Of a stretch of DNA of 64,000 bases, positions 16,837 through 27,679 are shown in pieces. The stretch is from Pseudothioclava arenosa (GTDB lineage: Bacteria > Pseudomonadota > Alphaproteobacteria > Rhodobacterales > Rhodobacteraceae). Numbering within the stretch: the stretch's first letter is position 1; every line of letters starts with the position of its first letter. A program made the translations under genes and the position numbers. The notes beneath the pieces were generated by a model. It was given only the letters and a program-made list of their open reading frames with translations. It was not told the DNA's origin and searched no databases. The stretch lies in contig NZ_NTJD01000002.1 of NCBI RefSeq assembly GCF_002358085.1, positions 310,001-374,000 on the forward strand, written 5' to 3'.

Positions 16837-16866
16837 GGGGGATCGGCGCAAGCCGGTCCCCCTTTT
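16837..16866 (+). terminator. Rho-independent terminator after rpmA
   Basis: An 11-bp stem (GGGGGATCGGC at 16837-16847 with 16852-16862; one mismatch) closed by a GCAA tetraloop and followed by TTTTCGTTT. Confidence 0.9.
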
Positions 16867-17012
16867 CGTTTCGGGACGTGGCCGTTGGGCCAGGAGGAGC
16901 GGACCGACGCGGGAATGTGAAGACCTGTCATCTTGTCATGTCTTTGCCGGATTTTAAGTTTAGGGCGTTAGGAAAGAGAATTTCCGCGTCCCATGCGTTC
17001 GAGGAGGACCGC

Positions 17013-17564
17013 ATGCTTCAGGAAAAGATTTCGGGGCTTCAGGCCCATGATCAGCCTGTGATCGAGGCCGAACGCTTCGTTCTGCGCCCGCCGCGCGCGT
17101 CTGATGCGGGGCTGATCGCGCATTATGCTGGCGACAAGCGCGTCGCCGAAGGCACGCGTGCGATCCCGCATCCGCTGCCGCCGGGCACGGCCGAGAATTT
17201 CGTCGCCCGCGCCATGGCGGAAAAACACGCCGAGGATGTCTGGGTGCTCGACGGCTCCGCGCAGGGGCTGGCCGAGGTGCTCGGCGTGATCTCGCTGCAG
17301 CGCGTCGAGGTCGACCAGTCCGAGATCGGCTACTGGATCGGGCCGGGCTTCTGGAACGCGGGCTTCGCTTCCGAGGCGGTGGCGGCGCTGGTCGCGGCCA
17401 ACCCGCATCGCGCGCGCACGCTCTTTGCCGAAGTGTTTCAGGACAATCCCGGCTCGGCCCGCGTCCTGACCAATTGCGGCTTCGAATACCTCGGCGATGC
17501 CGAGGCCTGGTCGGTCGCGCGCGGCCGTTCGGTCCCGACCTGGACCTATCTGCGCAAGATGTGA
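17013..17564 (+). CDS. GNAT family acetyltransferase, RimJ/RimL type
   Basis: A 183-residue acetyl-CoA-dependent N-acetyltransferase. The pattern VIEAERFVLRPPRASDAGLI at the N-terminus, the strand EIGYWIGPGFWNAGFASEAV (the acetyl-CoA-binding segment) and FQDNPGSARVLTNCGFEYLG are typical of RimJ/RimL-like members that modify protein N-termini or small amines. The substrate cannot be deduced. Start 17013 is preceded by GAGGAGG; upstream in-frame codons run into rpmA. It is monocistronic between a terminator and a family A repeat. Confidence 0.87.
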   Translation: MLQEKISGLQAHDQPVIEAERFVLRPPRASDAGLIAHYAGDKRVAEGTRAIPHPLPPGTAENFVARAMAEKHAEDVWVLDGSAQGLAEVLGVISLQRVEVDQSEIGYWIGPGFWNAGFASEAVAALVAANPHRARTLFAEVFQDNPGSARVLTNCGFEYLGDAEAWSVARGRSVPTWTYLRKM

Positions 17565-17601
17565 GTCTGCCGGGAGGGCCAGCCCTCCCGGACCCTCCCG
17601 G

Positions 17602-17651
17602 CGTATTTGGGCCAAGAAGAAGCGAAGGGGTTTCTTCTTGGCCCAAATACG
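17602..17651. repeat. Family A inverted repeat, perfect copy
   Basis: A perfect 20-bp inverted repeat: CGTATTTGGGCCAAGAAGAA (17602-17621), a ten-base spacer, then its exact complement (17632-17651). A smaller hairpin GCCGGGAGGG...CCCTCCCGG at about 17568-17590 precedes it. Located between the GNAT gene and obgE. Confidence 0.92.
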
Positions 17652-17684
17652 CACCGGCGCGGCGCGCCCCTTCGGAAAGCCCGC

Positions 17685-19874
<2,190 letters not shown>

Positions 19875-19879
19875 CCGGG

Positions 19880-20010
19880 CAGGGGGCGCTGCCCCCTCTT
19901 TTTCTGCGAAAAATTCACCCCCGGAGTATTTCGGGCTCAGTGAAAGGGGTGTCCTTCATTTTGCCGCAAATATCCCGGGGGGCGTCCGAAGGACGGGAGG
20001 CGGAGCCCCC
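19880..20010. repeat. Family B intergenic inverted repeat, copy 2
   Basis: Fills the gap between the convergent ends of proB and the M20 peptidase. Contains GGGGGCGCTGCCCCC, then CGGAGTATTTCGGGCTCAGTGAA, a short loop, CCTTCATTTTGCCGCAAATA, CCCGGGGGGCGTCCGAAGGACGGG and GGCGGAGCCCCC. Very similar to copy 3 at 25408-25539, with long identical stretches. Confidence 0.85.
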
Positions 20011-20019
20011 TTTGCCGTT

Positions 20020-21393
20020 TCAGCCCGCGATGCGGTCGAGGATGCGTGCCCAGGAGCGGATGCCCTTGTGGAAACACTCGACGTCGTATTTCTCGTTCGG
20101 CGAGTGGATCTGATCGTCGTCGCGGGCGAAGCCGATGAGCATCGCGTCGGTGTCGAGAAGCGTTTTGAAATAGCCCGCGATCGGGATCGAGCCGCCGCAG
20201 CCGACGAAGGCGGCGGGCGTGCCCCATTCTTCCGAAAGCGCCTGGCGGGCAGCCTCGAAGGCGGGGTTTTCCAGCGACATCATCGAGGCCGGGCTGGCTT
20301 CGGGTTCACGCCAGTCGACGCTGACATCGGCGGGCAGTTGCGCCTCGAACCACTTGCGGAAATTGGCCAGAACCTTTTCCGGGTCCTGCTGGCCGACGAG
20401 GCGGAACGAGATTTTCGCATGCGCCTCGGCAGGCAGCACGGTCTTGAAGCCCGCGCCGGTATAGCCGCCCCAGATGCCGTTGATCTCGGCGGTGGGGCGT
20501 GACCAGATCTGTTCGAGCGGGCTGCGATCGGCCTCGCCGGCGGGCTGCGACAGGCCGACCTCGCCGAGGAAGCTGGTGGCGTCGAAGCCAAGGCCTTGCC
20601 ATTGCGCGGCGACCTCTGGCGAGAGCTCGGCGACGCCGTCGTAGAAGCCCGGGATCGTGACGCGGCCCAGATCGTCCTGCAGGCTCCCGAGGATGTGGGT
20701 CAGCACGCGGATCGGGTTGATCGCGAGGCCGCCGAACATGCCCGAATGCAGGTCCTTGTTCGCGGCTTTCAGGGTCAGCTCGACCTTGGAGAGGCCGCGC
20801 AGCATGGTCACGATCGCGGGGGTGTCATGGCCGAAAAGCCCGGTGTCGCAGATCAGCGCGAGATCGGCGCTGAGCTCGTCGGCATTCTCTTTCATGAAGG
20901 GAATGAGCGAGGGCGAGCCTGATTCTTCCTCGCCCTCGAAGAAAATCGTCAGGTTGCCCGGTAAATCTCCCGTGACCTCACGCCAGGCGCGACAGGCTTC
21001 GAGGAAGGTCATCAGTTGACCCTTGTCATCCGAGGCGCCGCGGCCCCGGATCACCGCGCCTTTCGGGGTTTCCTCGATTGCGGGGTCGAAGGGGTCACGG
21101 CTCCAGAGAGACAGCGGGTCGACCGGCTGCACGTCGTAATGGCCGTAGAACAGGATATGCGGCCTCGGCGCCTCGTGGCGGGCGACGACCATCGGATGCC
21201 CGGGAGTGGTCCGTTTTTCCGCTTTGAAACCAATCTCTTGCAATTCGCGAACCAGCCAGTCGGCGGCGGCTTCGGTTTGCGGGATATAGGCGGGATCGGT
21301 GGAAATCGACGGGATCCGCAACAGGTCCAAAAGTCGCTCTTGCGCGGCGGGAAGATTTTCATCGATACGGGTGAGAATGGCCTCGAGTGACAT
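20020..21393 (-). CDS. M20 family metallopeptidase (dipeptidase)
   Basis: A 457-residue di-zinc amino-/dipeptidase of the M20 family. Visible motifs: FYGHYDVQPVDP (first zinc ligands and catalytic Asp), GRGASDDKG (bridging Asp), FFEGEEESGS (catalytic Glu pair), ALICDTGLFG, and the C-terminal GFARDDDQIHSPNEKYD with the last zinc-binding His. The dimerisation domain is inserted at about residues 200-350. The closest characterised proteins are broad-specificity cytosolic dipeptidases. Start 21393 has GGAGG upstream; a longer start at 21522 would overlap the hemA regulatory region. Confidence 0.92.
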   Translation of the reverse strand: MSLEAILTRIDENLPAAQERLLDLLRIPSISTDPAYIPQTEAAADWLVRELQEIGFKAEKRTTPGHPMVVARHEAPRPHILFYGHYDVQPVDPLSLWSRDPFDPAIEETPKGAVIRGRGASDDKGQLMTFLEACRAWREVTGDLPGNLTIFFEGEEESGSPSLIPFMKENADELSADLALICDTGLFGHDTPAIVTMLRGLSKVELTLKAANKDLHSGMFGGLAINPIRVLTHILGSLQDDLGRVTIPGFYDGVAELSPEVAAQWQGLGFDATSFLGEVGLSQPAGEADRSPLEQIWSRPTAEINGIWGGYTGAGFKTVLPAEAHAKISFRLVGQQDPEKVLANFRKWFEAQLPADVSVDWREPEASPASMMSLENPAFEAARQALSEEWGTPAAFVGCGGSIPIAGYFKTLLDTDAMLIGFARDDDQIHSPNEKYDVECFHKGIRSWARILDRIAG

Positions 21394-21531
21394 GGGCGCC
21401 TCCTTTTGGCGGCAGCCTAGCGAGGCGCACGGGATAGTCCAGAAGGGCGTGGGGGAAATTTCATCTTCCAAAAATTGAATGTTTGCAAAAGATGTGGATC
21501 TGCGACATTTTTGCGCTCCCAAGGGGGAGGA

Positions 21532-21545
21532 TTGACCTTTATCAA
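21532..21545. promoter_or_regulatory. FnrL-type binding site upstream of hemA
   Basis: TTGACCTTTATCAA fits the FNR/FnrL consensus TTGAY-N4-RTCAA exactly. Its centre is 67 bases ahead of the hemA start codon. In Rhodobacter, hemA transcription is known to respond to FnrL under low oxygen. Confidence 0.88.
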
Positions 21546-21604
21546 GGTCGCGCGCAGGCAGGGAAGCTAGGCAATAGCCCAGCGAATAGGCGAGGATTAC
21601 ACCG

Positions 21605-22834
21605 ATGAACTACGATCACGCTCTGGAACAGGCGATCACCCGGCTCCACGAAGAAGGCCGTTATCGCACCTTTATCGATATCGAGCGTGAGAAGGGGAAC
21701 TTCCCGAAAGCGACCTGGAACCGCCCCGACGGCGCGCGCCAGGAAATCACCGTCTGGTGTGGCAACGACTATCTGGGCATGGGCCAGCACCCGGCGGTTC
21801 TGAGCGCGATGCACGAAGCGCTGGACGCGGTGGGCGCGGGCTCGGGCGGCACGCGCAACATCTCGGGCACGACGGCCTATCACAAGCGCCTCGAGACCGA
21901 GATCGCGGGGCTGCATGGCAAGGAGGCCGCGCTGGTCTTCTCCTCGGCCTATATCGCCAATGACGCGACGCTTTCGACCCTGCGCATTCTGTTCCCCGGC
22001 CTGATCATCTATTCCGACGAGCTGAACCACGCCTCGATGATCGAGGGCATCCGCCGCGGCGGTGGCCACAAGCGGATCTTCCGCCACAACGATCTCGCCC
22101 ACCTGCGCCAGCTTCTTGAGGCCGACGATCCGGCTGCGCCGAAGCTGATCGCCTTTGAGTCGATCTATTCGATGGATGGCGACATTGGCCCGATCAAGGG
22201 CTTCTGCGATCTGGCTGACGAGTTCGGCGCGCTGACCTATCTCGACGAGGTGCACGCGGTCGGCATGTATGGCCGTCACGGCGGCGGCATCTCGGAGCGC
22301 GACAACCTCGCGCATCGCATCGACATCATCAACGGCACGCTGGGCAAGGCCTTTGGCGTCTTCGGCGGCTATGTCGCGGCCTCGGCCCGCATGGTCGACG
22401 CGATCCGCTCCTACGCGCCGGGCTTCATCTTCACCACCTCGCTGCCGCCGGCAGTCGCGGCGGGCGCTGCGGCCTCGATCGCCTTCCTCAAGACCGAAGA
22501 GGGCCAGAAACTGCGTGACGCCCAGCAGCTGCACGCCAAGATCCTCAAGATGCGCCTGCGCGCGCTTGGCCTGCCGATCATCGACCATGGCACCCATATC
22601 GTGCCGGTCATCATCGGCGATCCCGTGCACTGCAAGGCGCTCTCGGACATGCTGCTGTCGGAATTCGGCATCTACGTGCAGCCGATCAACTTCCCGACCG
22701 TGCCGCGTGGCACCGAACGGCTGCGTTTCACGCCCTCGCCGGTGCATACCACGGACCAGATCGACCACCTCGTGCGCTCGATCGACAGCCTGTGGTCGCG
22801 CTGTGCGCTGAATCGTGCCGAAGCGAGCGCCTGA
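21605..22834 (+). CDS. hemA: 5-aminolevulinate synthase
   Basis: A 409-residue PLP enzyme that condenses glycine and succinyl-CoA to 5-aminolevulinate, the committed step of tetrapyrrole (haem, bacteriochlorophyll, cobalamin) synthesis by the C4 route. Signatures include [38 protein letters not shown] with Asp214, and [13 protein letters not shown] with the PLP-binding Lys248. It matches the length of rhodobacterial HemA. The promoter region carries a perfect FnrL site, so expression should rise when oxygen falls. Monocistronic as far as visible. Confidence 0.97.
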   Translation: MNYDHALEQAITRLHEEGRYRTFIDIEREKGNFPKATWNRPDGARQEITVWCGNDYLGMGQHPAVLSAMHEALDAVGAGSGGTRNISGTTAYHKRLETEIAGLHGKEAALVFSSAYIANDATLSTLRILFPGLIIYSDELNHASMIEGIRRGGGHKRIFRHNDLAHLRQLLEADDPAAPKLIAFESIYSMDGDIGPIKGFCDLADEFGALTYLDEVHAVGMYGRHGGGISERDNLAHRIDIINGTLGKAFGVFGGYVAASARMVDAIRSYAPGFIFTTSLPPAVAAGAAASIAFLKTEEGQKLRDAQQLHAKILKMRLRALGLPIIDHGTHIVPVIIGDPVHCKALSDMLLSEFGIYVQPINFPTVPRGTERLRFTPSPVHTTDQIDHLVRSIDSLWSRCALNRAEASA

Positions 22835-22945
22835 GCTTTTTCTGCCGATGCATCGTTCACGCGGCTGTGTTAGTCTCGTAGCAAGTTTCGTGAATAGCAC
22901 GACGCGAATCGGCAAGATTTAGCGATATTGGGGCAGGACAGGCGC

Positions 22946-24196
22946 ATGATCGGGCGGAAGGACGGACCTTCGGCACAAGAAGAGGTCAAACCGAAAGGCT
23001 TTGACGACTTCGAGCTTCGGCTAGGTGATGTGATGCGCGGCGAGCGGGCGACGCTCGCCAAGTCGCTCCTTGATGTTCAGCGCGAACTCCGGATCAAGGC
23101 CTCGCATATCGCGGCGATCGAAGCCTGCGACGTCGATGCCTTCGAGACCCCCTCGTTCATCGCCGGTTACGTGCGCTCCTACGCGCGCTATCTGGGTATG
23201 GACCCGGACTGGGCCTTTGAGCGCTTCTGCAAAGAGGCGGGCTTCACCCCCACCCATGGTATGGCCGCGGCCGCTTCGGGCCCGAAACGCGCGCGTCCGA
23301 TCGTGGCCGAGCCGCTGGCCGACCCGAACGCGAGCTTCGTGCCGCGTGGCGAGGCCTTCTGGACCAAGATCGAGCCGCGCGCTGTCGGCTCGGTTCTGGT
23401 GCTTCTGCTGCTGGCCAGCGGGATCGGCTATGGCGGCTGGTCGGTGCTGCAAGAGGTGCAGCGCGTGCAGCTGGCCCCGGTCGATCAGGTGCCGGGCGTT
23501 CTGGCCGAGCTTGACCCGCTGCAATCCGTGCGTCCCATCGAAACCGCCGAAGCCGTCGGCACGATGCCCGAGCTGCCCTCGACCGAGGCGCTTGATCGCA
23601 TCTATCGCCCCGCCGCGCTCGAAGTGCCCAAACTCGTGTCCCGCGACGGGCCGATCGCCGCGATCGACCCGAACAGCACCGGCGTTCTGGCCGGGCTGAG
23701 CGCGCCGACGCAGGATGCGCCCGTCGCCACCGCCGCCGATGACCCAACCGCGCTTGCCTCGGCCGAGCCGCTGGTGCGCGCGCTTGGCGAAGACGCCCCC
23801 GAGGTCGAGATTCTCGCGGTGCGCCCGTCCTGGGTGCGGATCGTCTCGGCGGAAGGCACGGTGATCTTTGAAAAGGTGCTCGATGCTGGCGAACGCTACG
23901 CGCTGCCGCGGCTCGAACAGCCGCCGGTGATGCGCACGGGCGAGTCGGGCGCGATCTATTTCGCGGTGAATGGCGTGGCCCATGGCCCGGCTGGCGCGCG
24001 CGGCGAGGTGACCAAGAACATCACCCTCTCGCCCGAGGCGCTGTCGCAGAAATTCGCTGTCGCCGATCTGGGGCGCGACGCCGACTTGGCAAGCATGATC
24101 GCCGTGGCCGATGCCGGCCCGATCGCCGCTCCGGCGCCCGAGGTTCTGCCCGCTCCGGCCAATGCGCTGCGCCCGCGCCAGCGCCCCGCGCAGTAA
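22946..24196 (+). CDS. rodZ: RodZ-like helix-turn-helix membrane protein
   Basis: A 416-residue protein. Residues about 20-120 hold a Cro-like helix-turn-helix (LGDVMRGERATLAKSLLDVQ, IKASHIAAIEACDVDAF, FIAGYVRSYARYLGMD) as in RodZ, which links MreB to the cell-wall synthesis machine. A single membrane segment follows (SVLVLLLLASGIGYGGW, about 148-166), a Pro/Ala-rich linker, and a C-terminal DUF4115 domain (VRPSWVRIVSAEGTVIFEK). The ATG at 22946 is preferred; the upstream TTG at 22928 lacks a ribosome site. It precedes ispG, the same pair as in E. coli. Confidence 0.85.
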   Translation: MIGRKDGPSAQEEVKPKGFDDFELRLGDVMRGERATLAKSLLDVQRELRIKASHIAAIEACDVDAFETPSFIAGYVRSYARYLGMDPDWAFERFCKEAGFTPTHGMAAAASGPKRARPIVAEPLADPNASFVPRGEAFWTKIEPRAVGSVLVLLLLASGIGYGGWSVLQEVQRVQLAPVDQVPGVLAELDPLQSVRPIETAEAVGTMPELPSTEALDRIYRPAALEVPKLVSRDGPIAAIDPNSTGVLAGLSAPTQDAPVATAADDPTALASAEPLVRALGEDAPEVEILAVRPSWVRIVSAEGTVIFEKVLDAGERYALPRLEQPPVMRTGESGAIYFAVNGVAHGPAGARGEVTKNITLSPEALSQKFAVADLGRDADLASMIAVADAGPIAAPAPEVLPAPANALRPRQRPAQ

Positions 24197-24282
24197 CACC
24201 AAGCTGATCCCTGATCTCGCAACAGCCGTTGCCCTCGGGCGGCGGCTGACTTACGTTCCGGCCAAAGCCGAAGGAGATGCGC

Positions 24283-25404
24283 ATGTCGCTCAATCACATC
24301 CGCCCGTGGCGCAATGTCTACCGCCGCAAGTCGCGCCAGATCATGGTCGGCAATGTGCCGGTGGGGGGCGACGCGCCGATCTCGGTGCAGACGATGACCA
24401 ACACCGACAGCTCGGATGTGAAGGCGACTCTGGCGCAGGTGATCCGCGCGGCGGATGTGGGGGCCGATATCGTGCGGGTCTCGACGCCCGACGAATCCTC
24501 GACCCGTGCCCTGCGCGAGATTTGCCGCGAAAGCCCGGTGCCGATCGTGGCCGACATCCATTTCCACTACAAACGCGCGATCGAGGCCGCCGAGGCTGGC
24601 GCCGCCTGTCTGCGTATCAATCCGGGCAATATCGGCGATGCGAAGCGCGTGGCCGAGGTGGTGCGCGCCGCCAAGGACCACGGTTGCTCGATCCGCATCG
24701 GCGTGAACGCGGGCAGCCTCGAAAAGCACCTGCTGGAAAAATACGGCGAGCCTTGCCCCGAGGCCATGGTCGAAAGCGGTCTCGACCATATCAAGCTCCT
24801 GCAGGACAATGATTTTCACGAATTCAAGATCTCGGTGAAAGCCTCGGACGTGTTCCTCTCCGCCGCCGCCTATCAGGCGCTGGCCGAAGTGACCGACGCG
24901 CCCATTCACCTCGGCATTACCGAGGCGGGCGGGCTGATGGCGGGCACGGTGAAGTCGGCGATCGGGCTGGGCAACCTGCTGTGGATGGGTATCGGCGACA
25001 CGCTGCGCGTCTCGCTTTCCGCCGATCCGGTCGAAGAGGTCAAGGTCGGCTTCGAGATCCTGAAGTCGCTCGGCCTGCGCACCCGCGGCGTGCAGATCAT
25101 CTCCTGCCCGAGCTGCGCACGGCAAGGCTTCGACGTGATCAAAACGGTCGAGGCGCTGGAGAAACGGCTCGAACACATCAAGACGCCGCTCAGCCTCTCG
25201 ATCATCGGCTGCGTGGTGAACGGGCCGGGCGAGGCGCTGATGACCGACATCGGCTTTACCGGCGGCGGTGCGGGCTCGGGGATGGTCTATCTGGCGGGCA
25301 AGCAGGACCACAAGCTGTCGAACGACAAGATGGTCGATCATATCGTCGAGCTGGTGGAGAAACGCGCCGCCGAGATCGAGGCCGTCGAGGCTGACGAGGC
25401 CTGA
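24283..25404 (+). CDS. ispG: 4-hydroxy-3-methylbut-2-enyl diphosphate synthase
   Basis: A 373-residue 4Fe-4S enzyme of the non-mevalonate isoprenoid pathway, acting on methylerythritol cyclodiphosphate. N-terminal TIM barrel: [58 protein letters not shown]-terminal cluster-binding residues: [11 protein letters not shown] and [11 protein letters not shown]. The ATG at 24283 is chosen over 24277 because AAGGAG ends at 24276, directly abutting 24277. The E. coli order rodZ-ispG is kept, with an 86-base gap. Confidence 0.96.
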   Translation: MSLNHIRPWRNVYRRKSRQIMVGNVPVGGDAPISVQTMTNTDSSDVKATLAQVIRAADVGADIVRVSTPDESSTRALREICRESPVPIVADIHFHYKRAIEAAEAGAACLRINPGNIGDAKRVAEVVRAAKDHGCSIRIGVNAGSLEKHLLEKYGEPCPEAMVESGLDHIKLLQDNDFHEFKISVKASDVFLSAAAYQALAEVTDAPIHLGITEAGGLMAGTVKSAIGLGNLLWMGIGDTLRVSLSADPVEEVKVGFEILKSLGLRTRGVQIISCPSCARQGFDVIKTVEALEKRLEHIKTPLSLSIIGCVVNGPGEALMTDIGFTGGGAGSGMVYLAGKQDHKLSNDKMVDHIVELVEKRAAEIEAVEADEA

Positions 25405-25407
25405 GGG

Positions 25408-25539
25408 CAGGGGCCGCCGCCACCTCTTTTTCTGTGAAAAATTTACCCCCCGGAGTATTTCGGGCTCAGTGAAGGGGCCCCTTCATTTTGCCGTAAATAT
25501 CCCGGGGGGCGTCCGAAGGACGGGGGGGCAGAGCCCCCC
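25408..25539. repeat. Family B intergenic inverted repeat, copy 3
   Basis: Fills the gap between the convergent ends of ispG and the DsbA-family gene. Same modules as copy 2; here the two arms meet at a perfect 14-base palindrome, GAAGGGGCCCCTTC (25471-25484), with no loop. Confidence 0.85.
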
Positions 25540-25548
25540 TCGCGGGTC

Positions 25549-26295
25549 TCAGCCGCGCTGGTCGGCGACGATCTTTTCCATCACGTTCACCGGCGCATAA
25601 CCGCGCATCAGCTCGCCGCCGATGACGAAAGCCGGGGTGCCCGATATCCGCATCCGCTCGGCCAGCTGGTGGTTGGCGCGCAGCACGGCGGTGACCTCTT
25701 CTTCGTTCATCCGCTTGAGGAGCGCGTCAGCATCCAGCCCCTGATCCTTGGCAAGCCGCGACAGGCTTTCGAGGGTGAAGTCGCCGCGGAAGGCCATCAT
25801 CGCGTTATGCGTCTTTTCATAGGCTTCGGGGCCGGCGAGTTGCAGCACCGCGACGGCGAAGCGCGACGACAGGTCGGATTGCTCGCCCAGGATCGGGAAT
25901 TCCTTGACGATGAAGCGGATATTGCCATCGGATTCCAGAAGCTTTTCAACCTCTTGATAGGCCTTCTTGCAGTAGCCGCACTTGTAGTCGAGAAACTCGA
26001 CGATGGTCACGTCGCCGTCGGGGTTGCCACCGACCCAGGAATAACCGTCCTCGAACAGGTCCTTGGCGTTGGTCTCGACCAGCACCTGATCGTTCTGCGC
26101 CTCCATCGCCTGCTGGCGCTCTTCGAGGACATTGATCGACTCGATCAGTACTTCGGGATTGGCCATCAGATATTCGCGCACGGCCTCGCCGAAAGCGGCT
26201 TTCTCGCCCTCGCTCATCGCCGAGATATCGAAGGCGGCGGCGGGAAGCGCCATGGCGGAGCTGAGCGAAAGGGCGGCAAGAAGTTTACGGGTCAT
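25549..26295 (-). CDS. DsbA-family periplasmic thiol-disulfide protein
   Basis: A 248-residue secreted protein. A signal peptide (RKLLAALSLSSAMALPAAA) precedes an N-terminal helical stretch of about 50 residues, then a thioredoxin/DsbA fold with the active site CGYC (106-109) in FLDYKCGYCKKAYQEVEKL and the cis-Pro loop SGTPAFVIGG near the end. The helical N-terminus resembles that of ScsC-type, oligomeric DsbA proteins that act as disulfide isomerases; this is inference. Start 26295 is chosen to expose the signal peptide. It is divergent from the aminotransferase gene. Confidence 0.9.
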   Translation of the reverse strand: MTRKLLAALSLSSAMALPAAAFDISAMSEGEKAAFGEAVREYLMANPEVLIESINVLEERQQAMEAQNDQVLVETNAKDLFEDGYSWVGGNPDGDVTIVEFLDYKCGYCKKAYQEVEKLLESDGNIRFIVKEFPILGEQSDLSSRFAVAVLQLAGPEAYEKTHNAMMAFRGDFTLESLSRLAKDQGLDADALLKRMNEEEVTAVLRANHQLAERMRISGTPAFVIGGELMRGYAPVNVMEKIVADQRG

Positions 26296-26470
26296 TCGTG
26301 GGTCCTGTTCTGTGGCCCCGGCGGGTGCGGGGCGGCTCGGGCCTTGATGGCGGTTCGGGCGCGGCGGAGCAAGGGCAAGTGCGGGCCCTGCGACGTCGCG
26401 CCTCGGGCTTTCGGCTTGCACCCCGCGGGGCCATCGCGCATGGATGTCGCGCGCAGAATGGAGCAGTGAC

Positions 26471-27616
26471 ATGCGTTTCTCAAGCCGTGGGCAGGTTGAT
26501 CCCTTCATTGTGATGGACGTGGTTGAGACCGCGCGCGCCGCCGAGGCCGCGGGGCGCGATATCGTCCATATGGAGGTGGGGCAGCCCTCGACCCCGGCAC
26601 CGGCCGCCGCGCGTGCGAAGCTGATCGCGGCGCTGGCGCGTGATGCGATGGGTTACACGGTGGCCTTGGGCCGGCCCGAGCTGCGCGCGGGCGTCGCGGA
26701 GTATTATCGGAGGGTTTACGGCGTCGATCTCGATCCGAGGCGCGTGGTGATCACCTCGGGTTCGTCGGGGGCGTTCCTGCTGGCCTTCTCGGCGCTGTTC
26801 GACGCGGGCGACAAGGTCGCGCTCGGCGAGCCGGGCTATCCGAGCTATCGCCAGATCCTGCGCGCGATGTCGGTCGAGCCTGTGGGCATCCAGACCCGCC
26901 CCGAAAACCGCTATCAGCCGCTGCCCGAAGAAATCCCCGAAGGCGTGAAGGGCCTGATGCTGGCCTCGCCGGGCAACCCCTCGAGCACGATGCTGGGGCG
27001 TGACGAACTGGCCGCGCTGATCGCGGCGGCGCAGGCGCGCGGCATCGCGGTAATCTCGGATGAGATTTACCACGGGCTCGATTATGGCAAGCGCGCGGTG
27101 ACGGCGCTGGAGGTCAGCGACGACGTCTATGTGATCAACTCCTTCTCGAAATATTTCTCGATGACGGGCTGGCGGATCGGCTGGATGGTCGTGCCCGAGG
27201 CGCATCTGCGCACCGTCGAGCGGCTGGCGCAGAACATGTTCATCTGCCCCCCGCACGCCAGCCAGATCGCCGCGCTTGGCGCGCTGGAGGCGATCGACGA
27301 GCTGGAGGCGAACCGCGCCGTTTATGCGAAGAACCGCACGCTGATGCTCGAAACCCTGCCGCGCATCGGCTTTGACAAGATCGCGCCGCCCGATGGGGCG
27401 TTCTACGTCTATGCCGATGTCTCGGATCTGACCGGGGACAGCCGCGAGCTGGCGCGCGAGATCCTCGAAGAGGCCGGGGTGGCGGTGACGCCGGGGCTCG
27501 ATTTCGACCCGATCCGGGGCGCGCAGACCTTGCGCTTTTCCTATGCGCAATCGACCGAGCGGATCGAAGAGGGGCTGCGGCGGTTGCAGGCCTTCATGGC
27601 CGCGCGCGGGCACTGA
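26471..27616 (+). CDS. PLP-dependent class I/II aminotransferase
   Basis: A 381-residue fold-type I aminotransferase. Motifs: MEVGQPSTPAPAAA, YTVALGRPELRAGVAEYY, SGSSGAFLLAF (phosphate/cofactor binding), LASPGNPSSTMLG (Asn contacting PLP), VISDEIYHGLDYG (Asp-Tyr pair), NSFSKYFSMTGWRIGW with the PLP-binding Lys, and the C-terminal LRFSYAQS with the carboxylate-binding Arg. The amino-acid substrate cannot be told; aspartate, aromatic or branched-chain donors are all possible. ATG 26471 is favoured over 26444 since the conserved part begins at once. Confidence 0.9.
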   Translation: MRFSSRGQVDPFIVMDVVETARAAEAAGRDIVHMEVGQPSTPAPAAARAKLIAALARDAMGYTVALGRPELRAGVAEYYRRVYGVDLDPRRVVITSGSSGAFLLAFSALFDAGDKVALGEPGYPSYRQILRAMSVEPVGIQTRPENRYQPLPEEIPEGVKGLMLASPGNPSSTMLGRDELAALIAAAQARGIAVISDEIYHGLDYGKRAVTALEVSDDVYVINSFSKYFSMTGWRIGWMVVPEAHLRTVERLAQNMFICPPHASQIAALGALEAIDELEANRAVYAKNRTLMLETLPRIGFDKIAPPDGAFYVYADVSDLTGDSRELAREILEEAGVAVTPGLDFDPIRGAQTLRFSYAQSTERIEEGLRRLQAFMAARGH

Positions 27617-27624
27617 GCCGCGGC

Positions 27625-27653
27625 TTTCGCTAAGCCCCGCGCCCCGCTATAGT
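27625..27653 (+). promoter_or_regulatory. Candidate promoter of the amidase gene
   Basis: TATAGT (27648-27653) is a good -10 box; TTTCGC (27625-27630) 17 bases upstream is a weak -35. It lies 27 bases ahead of the amidase start codon. Confidence 0.35.
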
Positions 27654-27679
27654 GGCGAAAACAACAGGCGGGATCGGGC

